A DNA stretch of 64,000 bases from Microvirga sp. VF16 (GCF_016864375.1 NZ_CP069356.1:1240001-1304000), one strand, 5' to 3'. Shown: positions 24,811 through 33,563, counted from the first letter of the stretch. Numbers and translations are program-made. Notes: generated by a model not told the origin, from the sequence alone.

Positions 24811-25770
24811 ATGTTCGGGATTGGCCATAACCAGGAAGTTAGAGTGGATCTGGCACTTGCCCTCAGAGCTTTCGTTCGTACCGTCGAACGCGGCTCGGTG
24901 ACCGCTGCGTCAAAGGACCTCGGCGTATCGCAACCTGCCGTGACAAAGCACTTGCGCAATCTCGAAACCCACGTTGGTGCGCGCCTGCTTGAGCGGTCTT
25001 CGCGTATCGTCCGGCCGACACCGCTCGGACTGACGCTCTACGAAGGATGTCAGCCTGCGCTTGCCTCCATCGAGGCCGCTCTCGAAGGTGTGCGGCGCAA
25101 TATGGGATTGATCGAGGGCCTGCTTCGGGTCCACGCGCCAACATGCATCGGAGCCAAGCATCTTCACTCCATCGTCATGGCGTTTCAGGATCGGCATCCA
25201 ACCGTCTCGATCGACCTGGTTCTCGAAGATCGTGTTGTCGATCTCGTCTTCGAGAACTATGACCTGGGGATCAAGTATGGCCGCCCCGATGGGCAGGGCC
25301 TCATCATCAGAAGCCTGGGTCATGTCCGGCGCATCCTGGTCGCATCGCCTGCCTTTCTGACCTGCCACGGGCCAATCGACACGCTCGACAGGCTTGCAGG
25401 TATCGATTTAGTGACGACCGCGGCGGTGTTATCCCCACACGACACCCTCTTCGTTCAATGTGGTCACAAGGAAGTCGAAGTAGGCGTTCGTGCGAACCTT
25501 CGGACAAACAACGCTAATGTGATCGTGAACTCTCTCCTGTCAGGCAGGGTTGCTGGACCGGTCCAGCATCTACTCGTCCGTGACGAATTGGAGAGCGGCA
25601 GCCTCGTCCGCACTCTTCCCGAATATGAGATCAGGTCACATGACCTCTTCATGGCGTACCCGTCTGTTCGCTTCATGCGCCCTGCCGTCAGAGCATTCAC
25701 CGAGTTCGTGGTTCCGCGCCTGAAAGCCGTTGAGGGCATCGACCCGCTCAAGCAGCCGGCGGCATCGTGA
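24811..25770 (+). CDS. LysR-family transcriptional regulator
   Basis: The 319-residue protein has an N-terminal winged HTH (RAFVRTVERGSVTAASKDLG, VSQPAVTKHLRNLETHVGARLL) and a LysR substrate-binding domain with EDRVVDLVFENYDLGIKYG and the C-terminal PAVRAFTEFVVPRLKAV. It resembles the LysR group that controls divergent or distant oxidoreductases. No clear target flanks it; the L,D-transpeptidase gene follows after about 100 nt and is probably independent. A CCTAAAC half motif lies upstream at 24761 but the rest of the ~39-bp element is absent. Confidence 0.9.
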   Translation: MFGIGHNQEVRVDLALALRAFVRTVERGSVTAASKDLGVSQPAVTKHLRNLETHVGARLLERSSRIVRPTPLGLTLYEGCQPALASIEAALEGVRRNMGLIEGLLRVHAPTCIGAKHLHSIVMAFQDRHPTVSIDLVLEDRVVDLVFENYDLGIKYGRPDGQGLIIRSLGHVRRILVASPAFLTCHGPIDTLDRLAGIDLVTTAAVLSPHDTLFVQCGHKEVEVGVRANLRTNNANVIVNSLLSGRVAGPVQHLLVRDELESGSLVRTLPEYEIRSHDLFMAYPSVRFMRPAVRAFTEFVVPRLKAVEGIDPLKQPAAS

Positions 25771-25875
25771 AGCCTGACTATTCCTCGCAGTTATGATGCA
25801 TATGAGCGCATCGGCAATAGACTGACGGCTCCTCTCGACGTTACGTGCAGCCCGATCTTGAGGAACTGCCAAGCA

Positions 25876-26565
25876 ATGTTGACGAGACGGGCCGTGTTGG
25901 CGATGGGGTCTGCTATGCTCACAGGGTGCGTTTCAAGTCCTGAAACCGCCGTAATGGAGCCAGCAGAACCAAGAATCGATCCCTTCTATTCGCAAATGTA
26001 TGCTGCCTTGGATGATGAACCATACCCGGTTCAGGACGTCGATCTCACGCAAGTTGACCCGAGATTCTGGCGCCGTGAGGTTTCCTACTCCACGGCGGAA
26101 CGACCCGGCACCGTGGTTGTCGATCCCGGCGAACGATATGCCTATCTCGTTATGGATGGAGGCCGGGCGATCCGATATGGCGTTGGGGTCGGCAAGGAGG
26201 AGGCTTTCAACTTTCAGGGGAGCGCCTCGGTCGGGCGAAAGGTGCAATGGCCGCGTTGGACGCCAACGCAAGATATGATCCGTCGAGATCCAGAACGCTA
26301 TGCGAAACATGCGGGCGGTCTGCAGGGCGGACCTGAAAATCCCCTGGGTCCGCGGGCTCTCTATCTGTATAGGGACGGACAGGACACTCTTTACCGGCTT
26401 CACGGCACTGTTGAGCCATGGACAATCGGCACGATGGTCTCTTCTGGCTGCGTTCGCTTCCTCAACCAGGATATCATCGACCTCTATCGCCGTGTTCCGG
26501 TCGGAAGCAGAGTAATCGTCTTGCCTGCAATAGAGCTCGCTAAGTCCCCGCTTGCCACTGGTTGA
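25876..26565 (+). CDS. L,D-transpeptidase (ErfK/YbiS family) lipoprotein
   Basis: From the ATG at 25876 the 229-residue protein begins with a lipoprotein signal (RRAVLAMGSAMLTGC, lipobox LTGC) and holds a YkuD catalytic domain with His in YRLHGTVEPWTIGT and Cys in SSGCVRFLNQDIIDLY. It probably makes or edits 3-3 crosslinks in peptidoglycan, or anchors outer-membrane proteins, from the periplasm. The GGLQGGPENPLGPRALYLY segment is typical of rhizobial members. Its 3' end overlaps the convergent UPF0314 gene by 26 nt. Confidence 0.93.
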   Translation: MLTRRAVLAMGSAMLTGCVSSPETAVMEPAEPRIDPFYSQMYAALDDEPYPVQDVDLTQVDPRFWRREVSYSTAERPGTVVVDPGERYAYLVMDGGRAIRYGVGVGKEEAFNFQGSASVGRKVQWPRWTPTQDMIRRDPERYAKHAGGLQGGPENPLGPRALYLYRDGQDTLYRLHGTVEPWTIGTMVSSGCVRFLNQDIIDLYRRVPVGSRVIVLPAIELAKSPLATG

Positions 26566-27205
26566 TAGCCAGGATGGGATAGATCAGCATGATGATGTTG
26601 AGGGTGAGGTTGTCCCGGATCCAGTACCCGACGATCAGTTCCATGAGTAGAGCAGCCGCTACTGTTAACCAGACGGGCCAGATACGGGCGAGCCAAAAGC
26701 CGAGGATCATGGCGCCGACATCCATAACCGAGTTGATGACACTGTCACCGTAGTAATTGAGAGCGATATTCGTCGCCCGGTAGCGGTCGATGACGGTGTT
26801 CGTGTTCTCGGCGATCTCCCATGCGCACTCGACCCCGAGAGCCATCAGGAGCGCTATGCCCAGCGGCAGTGGTCGCCCTCGCACGGATCCAACGAGCCAC
26901 GTTCCGCCATAGAACAAGAAACCGTGGATGATGTGGGACGGAGTGTACCAGTCCGTCAGGTGCTAGGAATTGCCCGAATCCTTGACTGTCCCGTGCCAGA
27001 GCTCAATCGTCCCGCAGGTGCAGATCGCCGTCCGGCCCATGGCGAGCAGGATCCCGGCCGTGACCCCAATCAGGCCCAGGACAAGAGCGGTATAAAGCGT
27101 GGTCCGGGCTCCAGAAGGCTTATCCACCCCGGGAGCTGAGATGCCGGCACCATGTGCTCCTTGCAATGACGTCATCTTGTCTCGCCCACCTCCAAGTGTG
27201 CTCAT
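26540..27205 (-). pseudogene. UPF0314 (DUF2585) membrane protein split by a TAG codon
   Basis: The N-terminal part (27205 down to 26966: LGLIGVTAGILLAMGRTAIC, TCGTIELWHG, VKDSGNS) and the C-terminal part (HLTDWYTPSHIIHGFLFYGG to the end) are in the same frame, separated only by TAG at 26963-26965. Intact UPF0314 proteins have Gln there (SENSQHLTDWY), so one C-to-T change made an amber stop. The rest of the frame is clean, suggesting a recent change, suppression or a sequence error. UPF0314 proteins are multi-pass inner-membrane proteins of rhizobia without known function. Confidence 0.85.
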
Positions 27206-27217
27206 CAGATTGGCCGT

Positions 27218-28381
27218 CTACCTGTCGACTGGCTCTAGCGTCGAGGTCGCGGCTCTAAACACGAATGCACCGGGTCCAGCGTAGCGTCTGGCCAGCGGGT
27301 TTTCGATCTGCGCTTGAAACTTCGAGTAGAGCGCCACCATTGCGGTGAAGCGTGCATGTTTGAAGCTGTCGGTCGTCGTCAGCTCCGAGATGTCGATCAC
27401 GCGGGCGCCGTATCGCCTGGCCGCAGCCTGAACCCATGGATCGTGGACATCGTCGGCACCGACACGCCGGCCACCGGTGATGATGCGAGACAGGGTTAAA
27501 GCACTGTCATCGCTCGAAACCAGCAGGGTGAGTGGACGAGGAAGCCGGCCGATGATCTCGAGTTGGCGAACCATGTCGACGACATCGATATCAGGAGCAG
27601 CCAACACGACATTCGAAAACCGCTCGATCACGGCTCGCCGACGCTCGCGGCTCATTTTTGCCAGCGTCTCCATTGTGAGCCATCCTCCCATGCTGTGAGC
27701 CAGCAACACGACCCGCGCGTTCGGCTCCTCAGCGAGAATTTCGATAGTCCGGGCAAGGCCATCCGTGGATGCTGCGGCAGCGGCTCTGTCGGCGCTATAG
27801 CTCAGCGGCTTCCCCTGGGACGGCCAAGCGAACAGCACCGCGACCCGGTTGTCGTGAGCATCCGCGGCAATCTGCGCGAGCCGATAAACCGTTTCCTGGA
27901 AGCTGTTATTATATCCGTGTACGAAAAGCCGGATGGGCCGCCCGTCGCCTTTCGTGCCGGCGATGCCGGATCGGAATTCGGCTTCGGACAGGCGCGTCGC
28001 GTGGACTGTAACGAAGTCGGTCATCGGATCAGGCGGATCACTTGGCCACTCGATCATATCAGCTTGGTGGGTCGGTGGAATCGAGATCACGTAACGGGCA
28101 AAGCGAAGTGTCTGCGATTGACCGCTGCTGAATGCAGTTCCCGATCCGGGCTCCGGCGTTCGCAGGGTCGCGACAAAGATGGTGACGCTCCTCTCGCCCC
28201 ACTTCGCTCTTGCGGGCTGCAGAACCTCGGGTCCAGGTCGTGTGACACACGCGCCCAGCGCAACCACGATTGTGGCGACCATGATCCAGCAAACCGCGTG
28301 GGCTGACCAGCCTGCGATGACATGGTTCGTCTTTGCTCGGTCAAGAACCACCTGCCAGTCCTCCAATTGGCATTGGATCAA
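27218..28381 (-). CDS. DUF900 alpha/beta hydrolase, lipoprotein-like
   Basis: The 387-residue protein has a hydrophobic N-terminal segment with a lipobox-like LGAC (about residues 42-45) and a DUF900 esterase domain: RLFVHGYNNSFQETVYR, FAWPSQGK, the nucleophile Ser in LLAHSMGGWLTM and AAPDIDVVDM. It is probably an envelope-anchored serine hydrolase with unknown substrate. The long N terminus before the lipobox hints that the true start is further in. A second copy, truncated after residue about 135, lies at 31328-31741 in front of the glycosyltransferase island. Confidence 0.87.
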   Translation of the reverse strand: MIQCQLEDWQVVLDRAKTNHVIAGWSAHAVCWIMVATIVVALGACVTRPGPEVLQPARAKWGERSVTIFVATLRTPEPGSGTAFSSGQSQTLRFARYVISIPPTHQADMIEWPSDPPDPMTDFVTVHATRLSEAEFRSGIAGTKGDGRPIRLFVHGYNNSFQETVYRLAQIAADAHDNRVAVLFAWPSQGKPLSYSADRAAAAASTDGLARTIEILAEEPNARVVLLAHSMGGWLTMETLAKMSRERRRAVIERFSNVVLAAPDIDVVDMVRQLEIIGRLPRPLTLLVSSDDSALTLSRIITGGRRVGADDVHDPWVQAAARRYGARVIDISELTTTDSFKHARFTAMVALYSKFQAQIENPLARRYAGPGAFVFRAATSTLEPVDR

Positions 28382-28659
28382 GTGCCTTGAAGCAACTGCC
28401 GCTCATGCGTTTCAATGCTCCTACAATCATCTTTCAATATCGGAAAGCGACCGGCTACCGACCAAAAGGCGATACTCTCCTATGCCGAAGCATAGGGTAT
28501 CCTTTGCGCTTCGATAGTGCGCCTAGCACTGGGTCTAGCCACCCTAGGCTTAGGCACAGCCCAACCAGTGGATTTGCTCCGCTTAAGTGGAGAGCGGTTT
28601 GACGCAACCTTCGTTGATCCAGACCTCAACCAAGCTCTCGTCGAGGAACGCTTCAACCT

Positions 28660-29607
28660 CTATCCATTACTTTCTCTCCTTCCGAGCATTGTCGTCGTGC
28701 AGTTGCGCCGGATGATCTCGATCACGGTCTCGGTGGTGCGGTCGAGATAGCTGCGCCCATCGGCGAGCCGTGCCGTCGGGCTGATGTAGCTCTGCGGGCC
28801 GATGTGGGCTGCCGGATCGAGCGAGTGCACCGTGATTTTCCCGGCGTCCAGGGCCCGGTTCCAGGCGCTGCGCCGCCACAGGCGCCAGCGCTGGGGGAAG
28901 AGTCCGATGCCCACCCGTTCGATCCAGTCCTTCGTGCTGGTGAGCCGATACAGGTGGAGCGCATGCGTGAGGTCGTTGGCGCCGTTGTGGAAACCGCCGA
29001 GCGTGATCAGCCACAGGGGGGCGCAAAGCTGAGTGAAAAGCTCCTCAACCGCGCCGGTGGCCACCTGGGCGCCGCCGCTGTAGCAGAGCAGGACGACCGG
29101 CATGCCACTGGCGGGCTCGTAGCCTGCGAGCCGGAGCTGGTCGGCGATCTGGGCGCCCACTGCCCGGTTGTACAGCGGGCGGTATCGGCGGTCGGCGGCC
29201 ACAAAGGTCTGCATGACATTGTGCAGGAACAGCATGATGCCGACGTGCCGCCGGAGCCAGTCCCACACCGGGCGCCCTACGAGCGGGTCCGCCAGGGGCG
29301 AGTAGGGCTGGATCTGGCCCAGCACGCGCAGCTCCGGTGCTCCGGCGATGACGGCCTTGACGAATTGGCCGCCGTCGCGCGTATCGGTGAAGCGGCGCTT
29401 GCCGATCCCGTCCAGATAGACCACGTAGGCGTCCGGCGGTCGCCTTGGATCGGCCCCCCTGGCGTAGGGCACCTCGGGTGGGAGCGTAGCGACCGGTCCG
29501 CGCCGGCCGATGGTGTAGAGCATCAGCTCGTAGCGGGCGAGCAAGCCCTCGGCGACCAGGACCGGGCCGAGCGCCAGGAGGACGACGAGCAGGAGGAGCT
29601 CGCTCAT
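28660..29607 (-). CDS. Membrane-anchored hydrolase-like protein, unknown
   Basis: Starting at 29607 (ATGA overlap with the upstream gene) the 315-residue protein has an N-terminal membrane helix (ELLLLVVLLALGPVLVAEGLL) and a cytosolic or external domain with DAYVVYLDGIGKRRF and VVLLCYSGGAQVATGAVEEL, the latter resembling a serine-hydrolase elbow (CYSGG). The family is not one I can name. It is the last gene of a three-gene unit with a small membrane protein and a glycosyltransferase. Very high GC and codon use suggest actinobacterial-type origin. Confidence 0.7.
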   Translation of the reverse strand: MSELLLLVVLLALGPVLVAEGLLARYELMLYTIGRRGPVATLPPEVPYARGADPRRPPDAYVVYLDGIGKRRFTDTRDGGQFVKAVIAGAPELRVLGQIQPYSPLADPLVGRPVWDWLRRHVGIMLFLHNVMQTFVAADRRYRPLYNRAVGAQIADQLRLAGYEPASGMPVVLLCYSGGAQVATGAVEELFTQLCAPLWLITLGGFHNGANDLTHALHLYRLTSTKDWIERVGIGLFPQRWRLWRRSAWNRALDAGKITVHSLDPAAHIGPQSYISPTARLADGRSYLDRTTETVIEIIRRNCTTTMLGRRESNG

Positions 29608-30116
29608 ACGATCGCCTCCGGCTCCCGCACGCCCGCGATGATCCTCGCGATCAGCCGCCGGACCACCCCGACCGTGGCGGCGAGCCCGACCCCCGCGACG
29701 GCGATGCACCCGGCCGCGGTCCACCAGCCCAGTCCCGACGCCGCGGCGAGCGGACCGGCCAGCCCTGCCCCGACACCGGCCACAAGCAGGATGTGCAGGA
29801 ACGGCCCAAGGAGCGGGAACGCGAGGACGGCGGTCAGGAGTAGCGGGGCGACCAGGGCGGGTGTCCAGACGAGCCCGGTCGTGCCGGTCAGCGGAGCCGC
29901 GTCAGGCGCCATGACCGGCTGAATCAGGTCGGCGATGGTCCACGCGGCGAGGGGCCACAGCGCGATCATCGTGCCCTCGACGACGGTGCCGGTCACCATC
30001 AGCCCGGCCACGAGCCGCGGGGACAGGTTGGGTCTGCGCGCCACCAGGGGCAGCACCCGCCCGGCACTCTCGGACAGTCCAGCGAGGACCAGCAGGACAA
30101 CGACGGTCGTCGACAT
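29604..30116 (-). CDS. Small multi-pass membrane protein, unknown
   Basis: The 170-residue protein has about four to five hydrophobic helices rich in Ala, Gly, Leu and Val (for example TTVVVLLVLAGLSESAGRVL and LLLTAVLAFPLLGPFLHILL). I recognise no family. It overlaps the next gene by 4 nt and starts 3 nt after the glycosyltransferase stop, so the three are one translationally coupled operon. A role in membrane export or anchoring of a glycosylated product is possible but unproven. Confidence 0.65.
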   Translation of the reverse strand: MSTTVVVLLVLAGLSESAGRVLPLVARRPNLSPRLVAGLMVTGTVVEGTMIALWPLAAWTIADLIQPVMAPDAAPLTGTTGLVWTPALVAPLLLTAVLAFPLLGPFLHILLVAGVGAGLAGPLAAASGLGWWTAAGCIAVAGVGLAATVGVVRRLIARIIAGVREPEAIV

Positions 30117-30119
30117 GGT

Positions 30120-31331
30120 TCAGTGCCCCCGTGCTCGATCGGTCACGGTGCCGCCGCGCGCGGCGTCGAGGTATTGCTCGAGTTCGTCGGCCGCACGCTG
30201 GGCGCCACCGGCCTGCTGCTGTGCGGCACGCTGTGCAGCTGCCGCCTCACGGAAGCGCGGCTCGTCCAGTCTCCGGGCGAGCGCGAGCACCGTCTCCGCA
30301 GTGGCATCCTCCGTGCGGAGCGCGAGGCCAGCGCCGAGTTCGACGACCCGCCGGGCCACCAGCGGCTGGTCCGCGCCCTGCGGCACGACGAGCGTTGGCA
30401 CCCCGGCCCGCATGGCCTCATTGACACTGTTCATGCCGCCGTGCGTTACGAAGAGCGCCGCCCGGTCCAGCACTTGGAGCTGCGGCACGGATCGGCGGGC
30501 CAGCACGTTGGCCGGCAGCGGACCCAGGTCTGCCGGTTCCGTGTGCCCAGTCGAGACGACAACGGTGCCACCTAGCGGCGCCAGCGCGGTCGCGAAGGTC
30601 CGCAGCAGGGCGGGCCCCCCATCGAACACCGTGCCCAGCGACGCGTACAGCACAGGATCCTCAAGCCGGACGGCGTCGAACTCCGGATCGGTCAGGCGGG
30701 AACCGACACTCGCCCCGACGAACCGGTACGAGGCGTCGAATGCGTCGGCTCCGGGCTGGAACGCGCTAGAGGTAAAGACCAGGTTCAGCGGCTCGCGCGC
30801 GTTCATCAGGTCGATCAGTGGCAGTCCGCCGGTGTCGTAGCCGCGGTGCAGGGCCCAGCGCGCGCGGACGTAGCCCCAGCCGATGCGAGGACGAGCCGCC
30901 GCGGCAGCCACCAACTCGTGGGAGATGCCGGTGGGGCTGGGAACCTGCCTGTTGAACGCGAACGTGGTGAACGTGGCCGCCGCCGGCACACCGAGCTCAC
31001 GCGCGGCTACCGCGCCCCATGGACAGGCTGCCCCGTGCACGATCAGGTCGGGCCGGGTGCCACTGAGGTCCGAGAGCACGCCGGGCAGCAGGCCGAGGGC
31101 GCTCCGTGCGAGCTGTTCCAGCATCGCGAGGGGGATCGGCGGATCCGGCAGGGGCAGGTCGCCCCCAGAATAGAGCTGGACCTTCGCACCAGCGGCCTCA
31201 ATTTGGGCCGCGAACGCGGGGGAGGTGTGGTAGGTCACCGTGTGACCACGCCGAGCGAGTTCTGCCACGACCGGAAGCGTCGGGTTGATGTACCCGTGCA
31301 TGCCGATGTTGAGGAACGAGACGGTGCTCAT
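30120..31331 (-). CDS. GT1 glycosyltransferase, macrolide (MGT/OleD) type
   Basis: The 403-residue protein has the GT-B fold marks of the UGT/MGT group: N-terminal FLNIGMHGYINPTLPVVAEL, a YASLGTVFDGG segment, and the donor-binding C-terminal signature PQLQVLDRAALFVTHGGMNS then GVPTLVVPQGADQPLVARRV. Such enzymes transfer sugars from nucleotide donors to small hydrophobic acceptors, often antibiotics, in the cytosol. Its ATG overlaps the stop of a truncated hydrolase copy (ATGA), so expression may depend on it. Composition differs from the neighbours, pointing to horizontal transfer. Confidence 0.9.
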   Translation of the reverse strand: MSTVSFLNIGMHGYINPTLPVVAELARRGHTVTYHTSPAFAAQIEAAGAKVQLYSGGDLPLPDPPIPLAMLEQLARSALGLLPGVLSDLSGTRPDLIVHGAACPWGAVAARELGVPAAATFTTFAFNRQVPSPTGISHELVAAAAARPRIGWGYVRARWALHRGYDTGGLPLIDLMNAREPLNLVFTSSAFQPGADAFDASYRFVGASVGSRLTDPEFDAVRLEDPVLYASLGTVFDGGPALLRTFATALAPLGGTVVVSTGHTEPADLGPLPANVLARRSVPQLQVLDRAALFVTHGGMNSVNEAMRAGVPTLVVPQGADQPLVARRVVELGAGLALRTEDATAETVLALARRLDEPRFREAAAAQRAAQQQAGGAQRAADELEQYLDAARGGTVTDRARGH

Positions 31332-31741
31332 CGACGGCCTCCGGGTGCCGCCGCCACCGATCGGAACTCGGCCTCCGAGAGACGCTCGGCTTCGGGCGTG
31401 CCAAAATCAGTGGCGGGATCAGGCGGGTCACCTGGCCACTCGATCTCATCGGTTCGGTGTGTTGGTGGGATCGAGATCACGTACCGAGCGAAGCGAAGTA
31501 TCTCGTATGGGACGCTATTGAATGCAGCTCCCAATCCAGGCTCTGGCGTTCGCAGTGTCGCAAGAAAGATGGTGACGCTGCTGTCACTACGCTTTGCTCC
31601 TTCCGGCTCCAGGATCGTGGATCCAGGCCGGGCAACGCAGGCGCCAAGCGCAACGACGAGCCTGGCGAGCAAGAGCCAGCGAGCCAAAGAGGCTGGCCAG
31701 ACTTCGACGAGATTGTTCGTCCGTGCTCCGAAGAGAACCAC
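31328..31741 (-). pseudogene. Truncated second copy of the DUF900 hydrolase
   Basis: The 137-residue frame matches the N-terminal third of the hydrolase at 27218-28381: VVALGACVARPGSTILEP, SVTIFLATLRTPEPG, RFARYVISIPPTHRTDEIEW, DPPDPATDFGTPEAERLSEA, EFRS. Similarity ends abruptly at about 31370 and the frame then stops with an ATGA overlap on the glycosyltransferase start. Upstream DNA around 31733-31775 is also similar to 28345-28385. The rest of the gene, including the catalytic Ser, is gone; the island was inserted into or recombined with this copy. Confidence 0.85.
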
Positions 31742-32040
31742 CTACCATCCCTCCCGTTGGCATTCTGGATGGCGCACCTCAAGCCAATCCCCTACTCATC
31801 GACCGGTCACCCAGGAACAGGCGCTTTCCGCATCCGAAGCCAAGTGGGGTGGATGTGTCGCCATATCAGGGAGATAAACGGCCGCGTCAGACTCCTTTTC
31901 TCCTTGCACCAGGTCCTCGTCCGACTGCGGCGGACGCCCCCGGCACTTTGCTGACCGGCCTACCGCCCGCTCAGTGACGTTGGAGCGAGCGACCGCACGG
32001 GTGGAGCAGACAGCCTTTCGCGAACCGGCGCGGGCGCGAG
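31742..32040. other. Intergenic region upstream of the truncated hydrolase
   Basis: No supported gene lies here. The first 35 bases are similar to the region upstream of the intact hydrolase copy. The remainder has only unsupported short frames on both strands. Confidence 0.4.
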
Positions 32041-32157
32041 ATGGCCGACCCGCTCGCGGTGGAGGAGCCGAAGCCGGCGAACTCGTACGACACCGCAATA
32101 CGGGCGTTGTCGTACGAGGCAGCGATCGACCGGTTGTTCAAACGCATTGTTGTCTAG
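32041..32157 (+). CDS. Possible 38-residue protein
   Basis: An ATG frame begins MADPLAVEEPKPANSYDTAI and ends RLFKRIVV before TAG. Composition is protein-like, with an acidic-proline start and a helix-forming end, but no ribosome site stands out and I know no family. A perfect 11-bp inverted repeat (32082-32118) lies inside it. It may be coding or a relic. Confidence 0.3.
   Translation: MADPLAVEEPKPANSYDTAIRALSYEAAIDRLFKRIVV
32082..32118. repeat. Perfect 11-bp inverted repeat
   Basis: Arms CTCGTACGACA (32082-32092) and TGTCGTACGAG (32108-32118) flank 15 nt. It could be a hairpin or an operator; each arm also contains the self-complementary core TCGTACGA. It lies between the island and the bfd gene. 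Confidence 0.55.
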
Positions 32158-32164
32158 CTCGGCC

Positions 32165-32395
32165 CTAGCTCAACAAGCGGTCAATACTCCCCGAAGGCCG
32201 GTCGGCGGCGGCCGAGTCACGACTGCGAGGACCGAGCGCCGTGTCCATGAGGCGGCGGATGGTGCGCGCACAGCGACCGCACTGGGCGCGGCAGCCGAGA
32301 CAGCCATAGACCTGGCTGGTCGAGCGCGGCGCCTCCGCCGCGACGGCGGAGCGCACATCCTGATCGCTCAACATATTGCACGAACAGACGATCAT
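32165..32395 (-). CDS. bfd: Bacterioferritin-associated ferredoxin-like (2Fe-2S)
   Basis: The 76-residue protein has the Bfd cysteine pattern CxC (MIVCSCNMLSDQDV) and CxxC spacing in VYGCLGCRAQCGRCARTIRR, and normal size. Bfd binds a 2Fe-2S cluster and helps release iron from bacterioferritin in the cytosol. No bfr gene is adjacent, which is unusual. The C-terminal 25 residues are less conserved. It stands alone on the minus strand, with the MBL hydrolase gene upstream. Confidence 0.85.
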   Translation of the reverse strand: MIVCSCNMLSDQDVRSAVAAEAPRSTSQVYGCLGCRAQCGRCARTIRRLMDTALGPRSRDSAAADRPSGSIDRLLS

Positions 32396-32456
32396 GGCGC
32401 GATGGTTCTCCGCGGCGCCCTCATCTAGGCTGGTTCGGCCCTAACCCAACAAGCGT

Positions 32457-33413
32457 TTAGTACTCCCAGGGGCCCGGTACCCAACGAAAGACGTCGCCAT
32501 CAACCGCCACATGGCAAACGGACGGGAACGACAGGTGAGTGGCCAACAGCGACTCACGGTTCGCCGCCAGCTCCCGCAGCAGACGGACCCGGACGCGGGC
32601 CGCCTCCTCGGGGTCATGTTCGAAGCCGTTGTACCAGTCGGGGTGCTCGAACCCGACCGCGAACACGGCGTCGCCGGCGAACGTCAGCCGGTCGCCGCCG
32701 GACGCCAGCCGGACCACGCTGTGCCCGGGGGTATGGCCGCCGGTGCGTTGGACGCGCACCCCCGGCGCCACCTCGTGCTCGTCCTCGAACGGCCGCAGCT
32801 GGTTGCGGTACTCCTTCAAGAACCGCTTGGCCGACTCTCGAAGCGCGTCCGGGAACCCCGGCGGCATGGAGACGTGGGAGAAGTCGGGCGCCTCCCAGAA
32901 CTCGACCTCGGCGGCCGCCACATGGATCCGCAGATCCGGACGCAGCACTTCCTTCACCCCGTCGACGAGCAGCCCGCCAATGTGGTCCATGTGCAGGTGG
33001 GTCAGCACCACGTCAGTCACGGATGCGAGATCGATGCCAGCGTCGTCCAGTCGCTGGACCAACCGCCCGGCCCGCTTCAAGTCCGGGAACTCCGCCCCGA
33101 TCCCAGCGTCGATGAGGATGGTCCTGTCGCCGCTCCGCACCACGACGACGTTCAGCGCCCACTCGAGCACATCCGGCGGCAGGAACTTGTCCTCCAGCCA
33201 GGCCTCCCGGACGGCCGGGTCGGCATTGTGGCCCAACATCGCGCCTGGCAGCGATAGCACCCCATCGCTGACCACCGTCACGTCAATCGTGCCGACCTTC
33301 AGCACGTAGCGTGACGGAACCGACTCGTGCTCCGGTCTACCGTGGATGTACCTCGCGTTTACCTTGTCGGCGCAGTGCTTGACTGAGGGGTGTGGGGTGT
33401 TGTGCAGGTTCAT
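32457..33413 (-). CDS. MBL-fold metallo-hydrolase
   Basis: From ATG 33413 (GGAG 9 nt upstream) the 318-residue protein has the metallo-beta-lactamase signature VVLTHLHMDHIGG (HxHxDH), further metal ligands in RTGGHTPGHSVVR and FAGDAVFAVG, and a late His in ATHLSFPSV. It resembles lactonase/AttM-like or N-acyl homoserine lactone hydrolases and arylsulfatase-like MBL proteins, but the substrate cannot be fixed from sequence. It is monocistronic; a 22-bp tandem repeat lies about 100 bp upstream. Confidence 0.9.
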   Translation of the reverse strand: MNLHNTPHPSVKHCADKVNARYIHGRPEHESVPSRYVLKVGTIDVTVVSDGVLSLPGAMLGHNADPAVREAWLEDKFLPPDVLEWALNVVVVRSGDRTILIDAGIGAEFPDLKRAGRLVQRLDDAGIDLASVTDVVLTHLHMDHIGGLLVDGVKEVLRPDLRIHVAAAEVEFWEAPDFSHVSMPPGFPDALRESAKRFLKEYRNQLRPFEDEHEVAPGVRVQRTGGHTPGHSVVRLASGGDRLTFAGDAVFAVGFEHPDWYNGFEHDPEEAARVRVRLLRELAANRESLLATHLSFPSVCHVAVDGDVFRWVPGPWEY

Positions 33414-33519
33414 GGTTGTCTCCTGTTGCTCCTCTGGTGGCGAGACCATGATCGCGCACGTCCTGGGCCCCCGATACCGTGCAGCCTGCTAGGGTCCGTT
33501 ATCGAAAGAAGCAGATAGA

Positions 33520-33563
33520 CCTGCACGTTGGGATAGGGTTGCCTGCACTTTGAGATAGGTTTG
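33520..33563. repeat. Two 22-bp tandem repeat units
   Basis: Two consecutive units, each beginning CCTGCAC and containing GATAGG-TTG, differ at four positions, and a partial CCTAC follows. An earlier GATAGAC at 33514 suggests a third decayed unit. They lie about 110 bp upstream of the MBL hydrolase start and could be regulator-binding direct repeats. Confidence 0.4.

Noticed and set aside
28517..28750. A 77-residue plus-strand frame
   Set aside because: Rare codons, overlap with the 3' end of the membrane-anchored hydrolase gene on the other strand and no family; probably decayed DNA at the island edge.
28804..29922. A 372-codon plus-strand frame
   Set aside because: It is antisense to the two coupled membrane-protein genes, lacks a ribosome site and is rich in Gly/Asp/His/Arg, as expected for an antisense shadow.
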